A DNA stretch of 64,000 bases, from positions 11,521,501 through 11,585,500 of the forward strand of contig JAWUZG010000004.1 of assembly GCA_036785705.1 (NCBI GenBank), read 5' to 3'. Below, piece by piece: positions 1-12,300 of this stretch. The number at the start of each line of letters is the position of its first letter. Within the stretch, counting starts at the first letter, position 1. The translations under genes were made by a program, and so were the position numbers. This DNA is from Acanthornis magna (taxonomy: Eukaryota; Chordata; Aves; Passeriformes; Acanthizidae). Under the pieces are notes generated by a model, which saw only the letters and a program-made list of their open reading frames with translations, made no database searches and was not told where the DNA came from.

Positions 1-3000
1 TTTCTCATGACTGTCACATTCTCTTATTTTCAAATGGAGCTAGTAGCAAACCCTAGAAGGATGCATATGTTATGGCTACTCCCTGTTTGCTGCATTTTCT
101 CTTTTTCCCAAACTCTCTTCCATACAGAATTTCAGGCGTAGGGGGTGACGTATAAATCTCACAGACAACGATAAGTGATGTGACAGACTGAGTGGATTAC
201 TGGTAATGTGCAATTCAGAGCATTTAATCTCTTTGTTCCAATGTCCTCTGCTAGTAAAAGTTAATCTTTCCCTCCCTATTGAAGACAAAGAAGATTCACA
301 ATAAAGTGAAATTTAAAACTGCGAGGAAATATGTACTCTACTCTTATAAGAGATGAGCTTCCTATAAACTTCCTACTAAATGAAACTAACTCCTACCCTA
401 AAGTGAAAGAAATTCGCTAGGTTTTTTTCTTTTCTTTTTTTTCTCCCCTTCTAGGTCAGGGTGTTATTAGAATGAAGAAAAACTTACGGTCAGGGACCAG
501 AAAGTTCTGAATATTCTTCTGATTTTTTAACTGAATCAGTGGCTCTGGGCAAAAGCAAAGGTTTTTGTGCTCGCTCTCTACATCTGTAAGATTAGAATAC
601 TAATGCTTACCTCTCACAAGGGAATTGTGAGCTTTTGATTAGATAATGCTAGTAAGCTGTTCTGAGTCTGTAAGTAGCAAAAAAAAATTCCTAAAACAGT
701 ACTCAGTTATAAATATACTTCTTAGAGAATGTAAAATTAGTAGTCCTTTAGAAAGATTCTAAGATCAAGTGTTTTCATGAGTCAAACTAATTTAGTGTTC
801 TCAGTACACCAAATCAACTGAAAGATTTGGTTCAGAAAGGAGACATTTAACTTCATGCAATCCATTCAGGAATCAAAATCTAACAAAGGCAATGTGATGT
901 TTTCAAAAGAACTGACTTTTTCCCCCCCAACAGTTTATTAGTATTAAGTAGAAATTTTATTGTGAGTAATTTATTTCAAGTTCCCTCAAAAAATAACTTT
1001 GCATAACTTCCTAAAATTAGTAATTTTGGAATTATTGAGACTGTATATTTTGTATGACAATGATTTTAAAAAAAAGAAGAGTCTGAAAATGTTTCCCAAC
1101 TCTACTTCAATATGTTTTGTGATACAAGAAAGTATTTCAGGGCTGTCAAATAGACATAGATCAATATACTGAATTTCATAAGCTGCTTTTCACAACTTCA
1201 ACAAACTGCATTTGATTTTAAAATATTTGCAATATATTTATTAGTTAGTAATGAATTTATATAAATGTACTCTTATTCTTAATTTGGCCTCTCCATTTTT
1301 AGAGGCCATTACCTTATCTGATGGCCAAATGCACTTGTAAGCAGCTTTGCTCCACAGCATGACAGCGTGTAATTTTTTATAACATCACCTTTCCTGTCTC
1401 TATATGTCTCCCTCTCCCCCCACCAATTTTTTGTATTTAGTGAATTTACACTGGATTACATTCTGAAATAGATTTTACAAGTGTCTAATGAACTGGCTGC
1501 ATGATAACAATTCTCTTGACCTTGTAAGCATAAATGTGAAATTCAGTGCTGCACCTCTAACAGGCAGGAATGAACCAGCAGATGCAGCAGAAGTGTGAAG
1601 GGGTTGATTAGCTCAAAGGTACCTTTGAGACCACCAAAAACAAACTGCTGTAAAGGACAATTAGCATTGCAATGCCTTTCCTGAATTTTCCTATGGATCA
1701 GAAGGCTGTACTGAATCTCAATAATGCTTCATATCCCAAGGCATTCTACGCCTGTGAGTAAGTGCTTTGTATATGTCTCCCACATCCCACCTACTGAGAA
1801 AATCCTTCATCACTGAGCTAAGTTTTGAAGTGTTTCCTCTCCAAATCGCTGTATCACGAAACATACCACCTGTGCACAGAAAAAAAAGGAAAATAATAGC
1901 TTACCGTTCCTTTCCCTGGTTCTGATTAAAAGTAAATTAGAAAGAAAACTGTTTAAATGTGAGGTTTTTCTGTGTCCCTGTGGGTCTATATAGCACAGAA
2001 GTAAACAGAGAGATGTTTCTTGATATTTCTGTACTTTGGTTATACCTATAGTTAAGTTAGTTTAAAATTGTGTTTGTGACCTTCATGTAAACGCTGTGGC
2101 TCAGGAAAGCTAAAAGGTGCTTGTGTTACCAGATGATTTGTTTGAGGTGCTGTGATTCAGATAAAATACAAGTGAGACAGGTGCAATTTTAGGAGCTTAT
2201 CAAAATTTCTTTGAGCTGATTTGCATTTTGCCAGTGTTAATACCTGGCATCCTGCCTCAGGGTTTAAGCCTCAGGTAAACCAACTGTTTGAAGAGAACTT
2301 AAACCAGTTTTTCCCCTTTATTTCTTATATATTAATCCTCTCAACCCTCCCCTCCAACCAATGCAATTTCTTTGTACATAGCTTGGAATATTGCCCTCCT
2401 TGGATGCACGAGTATTGCATTCCTCTCTGGTGAGAGATCAGTGCACAGTAGGGTGCCTTCCATGCTCCTAAAGATGAAATATACATAAAAACTGAAATCC
2501 AGTATTTGAAAATAACAGTTTGACTATCCCATTATAGATAACATACTCTGAATTCTGCCTTTGAAAGAGTTATATTCCAGTTAGATAATAACTCAGCTTT
2601 AGTCCACTTTAGTAAAATATTGACTTTCTTAATTACCTGCCATTCAGTAATATCTTTCATATTAACAAGGAATCTTTACATCAATTGTTGTCATAGGCAA
2701 GATCATTATTCCTGACTTTGATCTCAAAAAAAAAAAAAAAAAATTGCAATCTATTTCAAAATTCTCTTTAAGTCTTAACCTTAGTTCCTATATATTTCTC
2801 CTGGATGTATAATTATCTACTTGGAGGAAAAAGGAGAAAGATTAAACAAGATATTCATTTGCAATCTGATTTCAACATTCTCTTTTTAATCTTAACCTGA
2901 GTTCCTATATATTTCTCCTGGATGCATAATTATCCATTTGGAGGGGAAATGAGAAAGATTAAACACGACTCGGCTGAATACCTGTCTTCATCTACTTAAC

Positions 3001-5855
3001 TGACAATTACAAAGACAAGCTTCATGCTACACATAGCTTTTTTCACTTTAAGAGATGCAAGGGCTATTATTAGTGTCATTATTATTAACTGAAGCCACTA
3101 GATACTATCATTATTTTACTATCTTGTCATCTTTATGGATTTATACCTATAAAGCTTTATTGACTCCTCCCTCCCTCCCTTAACTGCAACACTCTAAAGG
3201 CAAGAGGGAGCCTACCTACAATTCTGGGTTAATAAGCCAGGACTTCAGCACTTAAAATAGCATTGCAGAGAGCCTCATTATCTTCTACATACTAATTCAT
3301 CATACTGCCAATCTTCCTCAATGAATCTGAAAAAAATGTGATTTCTAGCCGATTTTTTCAAAGCAGTTTTCAGGTTGTTAACAGAAAGGGCATAGTTTCT
3401 CACACAGATTCTACTCCTACTTTCTTGCATGTTCAACTTACCTCTGTGTGCAATGGGCCCAGACCTACTAAACCGAGTTGGATGGAGTCTATTGGTGCTA
3501 ATAGGGTATTGCTTGTTTTGGAAAGCATTTTACCTGTATGCAAGCAGCAGAAAACAGAAAGGCAGAATACTTCTAACCCATTTGTATTGCAAACTCTGCT
3601 TTTATGGAAATACTGGGAAAAAAATCCCAACTCTATATAAATAAACACACCTTGTCTCATTTGTTATCATATTAGTTTTTCAACTAACTGAATACGTGAA
3701 AAAACAGATTATCTCAGTCTTCTGCTGTTGCTTTAACTCATATGTCAAACAGAAGGCCTCGTTTTCCTGTTAATTCCCTTGAACACATTTTAAGATAGCA
3801 CAGCAGTGCAAGTCAGAGGGAATCTGCCATGAAGCAGAGCTACACAGAATTATTGTTATCTGAAGGAAAGATGGGAAGTTTATAAGTGTTTCTTTCACCT
3901 TTTTTTCTGTTTTATTTTGTTTCCCTGGTGTCATGAAATAGCTGGGGAAAGGGAGAAACACTTCTCAGCAATGCTTCTACACTTGTTTTTGAGCTACTGA
4001 AAAACAGTTATTTTACTTTTCAGTAAAACTGCTTTGCACTTCGCAGAAACAATATGTGTGAATCACAGCAGATGAAGGAGATGCTGATTAAAGCATAAAT
4101 TTTGCTTGCTGCAACATTTTTTTTTTCTTTGCAGACTGGTTCTTATCTTTGTCATCATCAAACTCTGACTCATACTGAGAAAAGCTTGGAAGTATATACT
4201 TCTGGGTGTGCTAATATTTGGAGTAAAGCACATAATAAAACATAATTCCAAAAGGCAGAGAAAAGGCATTGTCCTTTGTCCAGGAGGGACCAAATTCCAC
4301 AGACCTCTTTTATGAAACCCAAACTGACCATATTACATATTTACAAAAGCTGTAGAAGCCTGATACTTCAGAGAGACCTACCATGCATGGACAATTCATC
4401 TGTGAAAAGACAGTAATTCTAGCATGTCCCAGATGCATTGATTTCACTGTGAATACACAGAATGATTGTCATGTCAGTATGGTTTGACTATTATTCATCA
4501 GAGTTTGTAAATATGATAAAGAATTGGTCTGTACACACACTATACTTTTCTGTCTAGGATTTCTGGGTACTGGTGTTTCAGGGGTAAAAGAGAGGAAGGA
4601 AAGGGAAACAAATATTTCCTTAAATAAGTCCGTGTATCTGTTTACCTTAAATAAATTCTGTTAGAAATTCACTGATCGTACACAGATTTTGACATCTGAG
4701 GTAGTACCCCAGGTTACTTTTACAGCTGTTAGCACAAAATAGGCACCACTAAAGCACAACATACTTTAAAGCAGACATCTAAAATACACTGGTTGAATTG
4801 AACTGGAAAAAAAAAACAAAAAACAAACCAAGCCAACAAACCACCCCCCCCCTCAATAAAACAACAACAAGAAAACCCAAAGCACGATTCAAAATTACTC
4901 CTGATGGAAAGAAAAAAAAAGCGCATATCCATCAGACAGATATGCCCACACTGAAATGTCTACAGCTAGATAAGAAGCATCCTACTGAAATTGTACTGAT
5001 TGTTCTTAGTCTTCAAAGCCTTAGTGCCTTACAGATTTTGGATGGTCATGCACTGTCTGTTGCCTAAAATGATAAATGCTCATGTTTATACTCCTTATAA
5101 TTAGCAAACAAGCTGGGTAATTTTCCATAGTCATAACCTGCTACAGAGTCACTCATCAGCGTAAGGTAACATGGAGCACAGGTATCACATATCAGGAACA
5201 TATTTACTTTTTTTTTTTTTTTTTTGAGGAATGGCAATAAATAAGGGAGCAAACACCACAATAGATTTTAATGATTCATTATTTTGTATTCTGTAATACT
5301 ATTTCAAAACTCTTAATTATTTTCATCAGGCATGTATTTTGTATATTAGTAGAACACTTTGTTTTGGTTTGCTTCAATACAAATCACATTTCTTATTCTT
5401 ATAAAATATCTGGTATTTTCCTACTCTACTACGTTAGACGAAAAGCTGTTTTTGATTTTTCTGAAGCAGTCAATTTGCCTGTTGTTAAAGCTAACAAGAT
5501 AATCAATCCAGCAGTCTCACAGGAGAATTTTGGAACTGAGCATCAAGCTTGTCACTGTAAAACTAGAGGTCAAGTTTTACCCCGAACTACAGGCAACCAC
5601 ATTTTCATCAGAGAGCTTACACTCATGCACTCATCAGCAGGGACTGTAAGAACACTTGACTTTCTAAAGGTCACAGTTTAAATCCAACAATGAATTTCAG
5701 ATTTTGTGACACTTGATACTGCAGTGCCAGAAAGTTAAGCACCAAGATTCATCACCCTGACTTTCTAATTCCTTCTGCTGAAAGTAGATATAGAGGTTCA
5801 AGGTGGGTGTGATGCAGCTAATTTAGCAGTTTAGGTAAGTGGTCCCTACTTCTAA
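1..5855. other. AT-rich non-coding stretch
   Basis: No convincing exon or gene is seen. Open frames are short (the longest is 136 codons, at 5271-5681) and resemble no protein I recognise. The stretch holds an 18-A run (2726-2743), a 115-bp tandem duplication, an A/C-rich low-complexity patch (about 4803-4885) and an 18-T run (5208-5225). A short perfect hairpin pairs 1286-1292 with 1301-1307. The part near 1480-1720 is less biased in composition and could be conserved non-coding DNA, but this cannot be tested from one sequence. Confidence 0.6.
2744..2973. repeat. Two-copy 115-bp tandem duplication
   Basis: The block starting TTGCAATCT at 2744 is repeated from 2859 with the same order of motifs: CTTAACCT, then AGTTCCTATATATTTCTCCTGG, shortened here to its core TATATATTTCTCC, then AGAAAGATTAAACA. 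The copies differ by scattered substitutions and small indels, so the duplication is not very recent. The first copy directly follows an 18-A run. No coding or known repeat identity is recognised. Confidence 0.85.
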
Positions 5856-6251
5856 TGATGCCTTGACGGGCTCACCCAAAACAGAGGCTAGACAAAGTTA
5901 AGAGAACAAAAAGCAGTTAAATTTATTGGAGGGTCTTCAAGGTGCATTTAGGGCAGACAAAGCCCACTCAAGGGGCTACACCCAAAATGGATGCTGGGTC
6001 ATGAGTTTTTCATACTTTATAAATTCTGTCCATTTGCATATCGAGCTTTAATCCTCCAATTACAGCTTCAGGTAATGATGTCAATTACTCCAGGTTTGGT
6101 CCCCCCAATTCACTGTTGTTTACATATCATGGGGCCTGAGACAGCAAGGTGTCCTTGAGGTTCAAGCTTAGAAGGGAATTGTTTTGTCTAAAAATACTGG
6201 GAACAGGACCTTATACACAAAAAATATAGAAGCTAAAATCCTAAGGCATCA
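5856..6251 (-). mobile_element. Solo LTR of an endogenous retrovirus, antisense
   Basis: This 396-bp block begins TGATGCCTT and ends AAGGCATCA, a perfect 9-bp inverted terminal repeat with the retroviral TG...CA ends. It is flanked on both sides by CTAA (5852-5855 and 6252-6255), which fits a 4-bp target-site duplication as made by ERV1/gamma-type integrases. Read on the minus strand it has a TATA-like box (complement of 6015-6021) followed by an AATAAA polyadenylation signal (complement of 5932-5937), the order expected of U3-R. No internal retroviral sequence adjoins it, so it is a solo LTR left by LTR-LTR recombination. The class is inferred from duplication length only. Confidence 0.8.
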
Positions 6252-6384
6252 CTAACACACCTTCTCATCTTTCTTCTGACTCACAAAGCAAAGCTAGTGA
6301 AAGAGGCAGAGTATGAGCAACATCCATATTGCCCTGAAAAATACATGAAGTACAATCAGCTCTACTGAACAGATACCTTGTTTA

Positions 6385-6728
6385 GGGGCTTTCCTGAGGG
6401 GAAGGGGTGGGACAGACATTGCCTTCTCTCTGGTGACCAATGACTAGACCTGAAGGAATGGTCTGAAGTTGTGTCAGGGAAGGTTTAGGTTGGATGTCAG
6501 GAAAAGGTTTTTCACCCAGAGGGTGGTTGGGCAGTGGAAGAGGCTCCCCAGTGAAGTGGTCACAGTACCAGCCTGGCAGAATTCAAGAAGAATTTGGACA
6601 ATGCTCTCAGGCACAGGGTGTGACTCTTGGGGATGGTGTGGTGAAGGGCCAGGAGCTGGACTTCAATGATCTTTGTGAGTCCCTTCCAACTCCATATATT
6701 CCATACTTCTACGATTATTCTACTGTAT
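6385..6728 (+). mobile_element. CR1 LINE 3' end, sense
   Basis: The block matches the 3' portion of avian CR1 retrotransposons. It contains the end of ORF2 and the 3' UTR: GGTTGGATGTCAGGAAAAGG, CACCCAGAGGGTGGTTGG, then TTCAAGAAGAATTTGGACAA and GAGTCCCTTCCAACTCC. It finishes in a decayed ATTCTATG-type tail near 6700-6720. It is 5'-truncated, as is usual for CR1, and the short frames across it (6469-6745) are remnants of element sequence. Confidence 0.9.
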
Positions 6729-7569
6729 TAGCTCCTTATTTTTAGGGGTTTTGGCAATAATATTGTATTTTGAAAGGTGGAATGAAGGAAAGGAATTTGG
6801 GAAAATTTAATATAATTTCACAAATTTAATAATTTCAATCAGTCTACTGAATTTGGGGGGATACATTTCATTTCACATACCTGATTCTAGTGGGAGATGA
6901 AAACTTCTCTGTGTGACCTGTAAATGTTATCACAAACAGTAACAGTATTTGACAAATGGTTTAATCACTACAGTGTAGATCAACACATTTTTCTTTGCTG
7001 TAATAAACTGTCTCTTTTTAGAAAGCATATGGATTCATATTTTTCCTAATTTATATAAAATCTCATATATGTGAGAACCTTGTTCTACTCTAAAAAAGCT
7101 GAAATGTTTCACAAGACAAATATCTGTACTTTCCTAGCAGGTCACACATTACGTTCAAGGGTTTAGTCATTTACAGTTTCTTGTCTCTTTTGGGACAGCT
7201 GTCATGTTTAAATACAAGTTTAGCCTGCCTTTCATCAAAAAGATACCCAAGAGGATCAATATCAAAAGCCAGTCCATTGCAAAAAACCCTTATATAAAAC
7301 CTAAAAACAGATTTTCTAAGGTGACAATTGGTACAGCAATTTTATATACACCTCAAAGAGCACTCATGCCAAATTATGATCATTCCCACTGCTTCATAAC
7401 ATACATTACATGGAAAAGGAAAATACTCTTTCTGGAAAAGGCAATTTCAATAATTAAAACATGAACTCTTCTAGGACTTCTCACATTTGTTGTTTCAATC
7501 CTCAGGCCATTTAGCAATAGCTGGTGAAACTGCCAATGCACCATTACTGCAACTGAGCACTGATGCAGC

Positions 7570-7795
7570 CTCCTGCGTGAGGTTGCTCCAGCCCTTTTAT
7601 CATCTTCATGGTCCTTCTCTGGACCTACTCTGGCATGTCCAAGCCTTTCTTTTGTTGGAGGTCCCAGACCTGGACGCAGTGTTCCAGGTGGGGTCTCTTA
7701 TAAGGGCAGAATAGAAGGGGACAATTGCTTCCCTTGATCTGCTGGTCATGTTGCTTTTGATGCCTAGGATACGGTTTGCTTTCTGAGCTTCAGTG
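7570..7795 (-). mobile_element. CR1 LINE fragment, antisense
   Basis: The reverse complement corresponds to CR1 ORF2 C-terminal sequence. On the plus strand one reads the typical antisense words TCATCTTCATGGTCCTTCTC, GACGCAGTGTTCCAGGTGGG and TGATCTGCTGGTCATG. It is truncated at both ends and lies just left of a second antisense CR1 piece. The order of the two pieces does not fit one continuous element, so they are probably separate insertions or rearranged. Confidence 0.88.
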
Positions 7796-7825
7796 AATTT
7801 TCAGAAGGTAAATTAAATTGAATTA

Positions 7826-7977
7826 TTTCATAGAATCACTCAGTGATTTGGCTCAGAAGGGATCTTAATGATCATCTAGATTCAAACACCCTGCAATGGT
7901 GGGTTTGAATACCTTCCTTCCTTCAGACCTTCCTTCAGACCAGGGGGCTCAAAACCTCACCCAGCCTGGTCATTGTT
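7826..7977 (-). mobile_element. CR1 LINE 3' terminus, antisense
   Basis: It starts with the antisense CR1 3' end (TTCATAGAATCAC, then GATCTTAATGATCATCTAGA) and ends near CTCACCCAGCCTGGTCATTG, which corresponds to the CCATCCAGCCTGGCCTTGAA region of CR1. A small CCTTCCTTCAGA duplication lies inside it near 7912-7939. It is short and diverged. Confidence 0.8.
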
Positions 7978-8043
7978 AATTTATTTTCAAAAATCCGAAA
8001 ATAATATGCTGTAAACATAATGCATTTTTGTTTGTTTTGGTTT

Positions 8044-9311
8044 TGTGTTGGTTTTGCTTGGCCCAGTTTTTGATAGTGAGTAGGGTGGGGTACAAAGATG
8101 ACTCCTGTGTGTCCTGTGTGAAAGTTTTGGAAGTTTTTCACCATGCCCAGCAGAGCCAATCTCTGATGGCTCTGAAGATGATGGACATGCTTCTGGCCAA
8201 ACCTGGGCCAATTAGAGATGTTAGTTACGCCTCTGTGAAAACATATTTAAGAAGAAATCAAAACAATGTGAACACACACTACTTTTTAGCCAGAGGAGGA
8301 GGAGGAGGTAAAAATATGTGAAGGAAAACAACATGGAGGCACCAAGGTCAGTGGAGAAGGTGGGGGAGGAGGTGCTCCAGGTGCCAGAGCTGAAAACCCT
8401 CTGCCGGCTGTGGTGAAGACCGTGGTGGAGCAGGTGGTCCCCTTGCAGCCCATGGGGTCTAGGGGGTGCAGAGAACCACCCACAGCCTGTGGGGAGGTGC
8501 CCACTCCAGAAGAGCAGGTGATGCCTGCAGGAAGCTGTGATCCAGTGGGAGTCTCAGTAGAGACCGAGAGTTGCAAAGGCCTTGCAAGAAAGAGAGAGAG
8601 GCCTTGCTCCCGGGATGGAAACAGCCTGGCCTCGGCTCGGAAGTCTGCGCCCTATGGACAGGAACTTGTACTGCAGCAAATTCGGGTGGGTATGTTGCTC
8701 ATGAGATTGACCCACGCCAAAGAAGTTCACAGAGGACTGTCTCTCGTGGGAGGGACCCCATGGCTAACTAGAGGACACTTCTCCCTGGTGGACTGACCCT
8801 GACCAAAGGAAACCCTCATACCCTGCCCCCCCCACCCCCGGAGCTGTTGGTCAGAAGGAGGGAGGGGGCGAGTTAACAAAAGGTGTCTTAATAGGGAGAG
8901 GGGTGAGTAGAGAAACAGTGTTTGTAGCAGAAGAATTGTGGTGATGGACTAAGAAAAAACCCCACACCCTGCCCCGTATCTATTGGTTGGAAGGAGGGAG
9001 TGGGGTGAGTGGAGAAATGGTGCCTTAAGAGGGAAGGGGGGTGAGTGAAGAAATGTTTTCTTAAGAGCTAATTTTTACCTCTGATTTATCCTCTAACTCC
9101 GTTAGGTTAATAAATCACTTTGCAACTTTAAGTTTGGAGCCTGCTCTGCCCTTTTCTTCTGTGCATCCTCCCACCAGTGACTTATCTTAACTCATGAGTC
9201 TGGTGTGCTTGTGTTAGGTTTTCCACTCTCCTCTGCACAACTGCAGCAGGAGAGAGCATAGAGAGCAGATGTCATAGGTGCCTGGCATTTAGCCAGGGTC
9301 AAACCACGACA
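8044..9311 (+). mobile_element. Long solo LTR (ERVL-like), sense
   Basis: This block of about 1.27 kb starts TGTGTTGGTTT and ends AAACCACGACA. The ends are imperfect inverted repeats (9 of 11 positions) with TG...CA termini. GGTTT flanks it on both sides (8039-8043 and 9312-9316), a possible 5-bp target duplication of ERVL type, although the flanks are low-complexity and chance is possible. A TATA-like CATATTTAAG lies at 8242-8251 and AATAAA at 9109-9114, leaving a U5 of about 200 bp. The middle (about 8800-9060) has two diverged copies of a purine-rich unit with GAAGGAGGGAG. I recall similar LTRs in songbirds. The 128-codon frame at 8410-8796 lies inside it and is not thought to be a host gene. 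Confidence 0.7.
8800..9060 (+). repeat. Diverged internal duplication within LTR
   Basis: Two successive segments share the order CCCTCATACCCTGCCC or CCCACACCCTGCCC, then TTGGTcaGAAGGAGGGAG or TTGGTtgGAAGGAGGGAG, then GGGGTGAGT and GAGAAA. The spacing between equivalent motifs is roughly 130 bp. It enlarges the U3/R part of the surrounding LTR. Confidence 0.6.
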
Positions 9312-9316
9312 GGTTT

Positions 9317-12300
9317 GTTTTAGTTTGGTTTTGGTTTTCATTTTTTTTTAATTCCAGAACTATTAAATTAAAATATATGTATTTTTTTTGTCATCAACGT
9401 TTCTAATAGAACAACAACAATCTTGTCTTCTTTTGCCAATGAAGTTATAATTATCAGATGTGATTTTATGGACTGAAATTCTTCAGCTCCATCCATTAGT
9501 ACTTCCTCTTTTGTTTCATTTTTTTACTAAACTCTAGTGTATCTGGTATACCAACATAACCAATGTTGCCTTCTCTCAAGCTGCCTCGCTTCAGTATTAA
9601 ACTTTCTTTCTGTTGCGTAGTCCCATTGAGTGATAGCACAGACTATAGCTACTCTTCTCCAATAATACAAGGTAAGAGACGTCTCTTTGTAAATTACACT
9701 TTGTTTTTCAAGCAATTTTATATTTGAAAGTCCTCTGCAGTTAATGCATACTGGGAACTTACCCATCCATTTGTGTTTATTCATGAAATAAATAGGATTT
9801 CACTTAAAACCCAATGTGACCTGTGGAAATTCCACCTGAATGAGTTTCATAAAATATTGTCTTTCCTTGAAGGGTATCTTTTGCACTGGAAAATAATATT
9901 AATAAATGATAATGAATATATATATGCACATCACACAATTTATTTTACAAAACACTTTAATTCATTTTTTTAACAAATGGCTATAGGTTATATTAATATG
10001 TCCTGTATTTATAAGAGAATTGATTCTTTCTTACCAAAACCAAGACATCCAAACTTTTAGAAATACACACACATACGTATAAACACGTATGTACAGAGTA
10101 CAGGAATTTATGAAAAGGGTATGAATACCTTATTTTATATTTTCTTTAAAGTACAATGATACAAAAGGGAATGTATAAACATAATAGAAACTGATTTTAC
10201 ATAGCTGCTTCCTGAATAAATTTAAGCACATTTTTTATATTCTTTCAGTTTGTTTAGAAACTAGAAGTCAAATAAGTTTAATAAAAATTATAATAAGGAA
10301 TATTTCAGAACTGAAAATATCATTGAATAGAAGAAGAAATCACAGAATTACGTACGTTTCACTAAATCATCCATACAAGTAGCAATATTTTTAGGGAATG
10401 TCTAGAACTATTAAATGACCTTCACTTGATTTGTGGTTTTAAACTCACATCATGACAAGACATTTGCCTTGGTACAATTACATTATGAACTATATCTGGA
10501 TTATATTCACTTTCTTTACTTTTCATTATTCTCTTGCACAGGACCTCTAGCTTTCATTATGTGGATTCCAGATAAATCCAAGGTCAAATTTACATTACAA
10601 GGGCTTTCCTGAAAGGTTATGTAGGTATGTAATATTTTGCCACCTATCTTTTTATTCTGTTTGAAATCTAAAAGGAGTCGTGAAGTATGGCAAAGAGATA
10701 AGATGTATTTCAGGCATTTGTTTTCAAATTTGAATGCAAATAGAAAATCAAAAGCAAAAGATCCACATGGAAATCAAGATAACTGAGAAAAAGGTTTACT
10801 ACTTAATCTCTTAATCTTGCAAAGATTTAAACCAGCATAATGTATGACTTGCAAAATGTTTTTAAACTTCAGTAATCCAAGCATTTGGGTTTATAAAATT
10901 AGTTCAACACGGAGGACTATTTTTAGGACTTTATCATTCCAAATTTTCTTTTTGCTATCAAATGGCTTGAACTGATTAGGAAATTCATTAATCTAAGTCT
11001 TACATTGGGAACTATTAAGCAATGCAGATATTTGTAGTTGCTTTCATGTTTGAAATCTAGAAGCCCCCCCAAACACCCCTCAGGAATTCATATATAGTGT
11101 TTTTGAATGCTTACACCATCACTTAAAAGAAATTGAAGAGTAAAGAAAATTTACAACAAATTATTTACTGGGTAAATGCTGGTTTATTGATATTCTTTCA
11201 CAATCAGATCAGTTATTAATAATCTTTTACTTAAATCTTAGTTCAGAACTATTAGTTCAATATTTAGAAACAATCATATGAGAAATAAACAGGAAAGAAA
11301 CAGCAGTTTTTGACACATCGTCCTATGTAAATACAGTGGAATCTTTACTAGACTTACAAAACTGACAAAGACTGACATAGAACATCAAAGAAAAGGTTCA
11401 AAGTGTTTGACTTTCAGAATTAATTTTCAGTCCTTTGACTTTAAATAAGGTTAAACACATTGATCTCACAGTTTTTGTTTAAAATATTCATATTAATTTC
11501 TATCTATTTTCCCTTCATTTTAATATCTGTCATCTGTTGGAGATTGAATGTGAAAAGAACTGTGTATGCCATCTCTTTTTTTCTACTACAAAGTGAAAAT
11601 CTAATGTATCTGGTGATGGTGCTAAATACTAACTTGCAAACTCACTAGTAGTGATTTCTGGCAATGCTTGACTGAGCAATGGTTTTACAATTCATTATTA
11701 ACAAATTTTATGCACACTAGAAATGAACTTTCATTATCAAAGTAGGTTTTTTTTTGTTTTAACAGCAGCCAGAAATACAAGGTTGTATCTCCACCAGACT
11801 GTTGTGTGAACTCTTGCAAATCAAGTCACTTCTCTATGACATATATCATTACTAAGAGAGGCATAAAAATAGCCCCCGTCTTTTCACAACTGCTGCATAT
11901 TGTATTAGATTCTTGTTTGGTTTCTTCACTGCTGCAAAATTCAGTTTCCTTTCCTTTCCATGTCATAAATTGTCAAAAGGACACCTAATGAGCTTTGTTA
12001 ATACATGAGTACTTCCCTATGTTTTCTTCAGTGCCTTAATATAAAACTTAAATGAGGTGAAAGAGACATTCTAAAACCTACAAAAATATATGAATTCCAA
12101 GAATATCACAATGCATTGACTGACTGACCTTGCTCACATAAATTTTCACTCATGTAGTCCTTGGATGCATGCAGTGAGGCTTCCTTGAATGAGAAAATAA
12201 AAGATTACAAAAGAAAATGCCCTGACAGGGGGAATCTTTTTCCAGTGAAAGACTGCAAATATTTTTTTGGTAAGAGATAGATAAGACAAATGGTGTTTTA

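Noticed and set aside
5271..5681. 136-codon frame
   Set aside because: No recognisable motif. It lies in AT-rich DNA with no exon or promoter context and is probably chance.
8410..8796. 128-codon frame
   Set aside because: It lies wholly inside the long LTR and has no protein-family motif.
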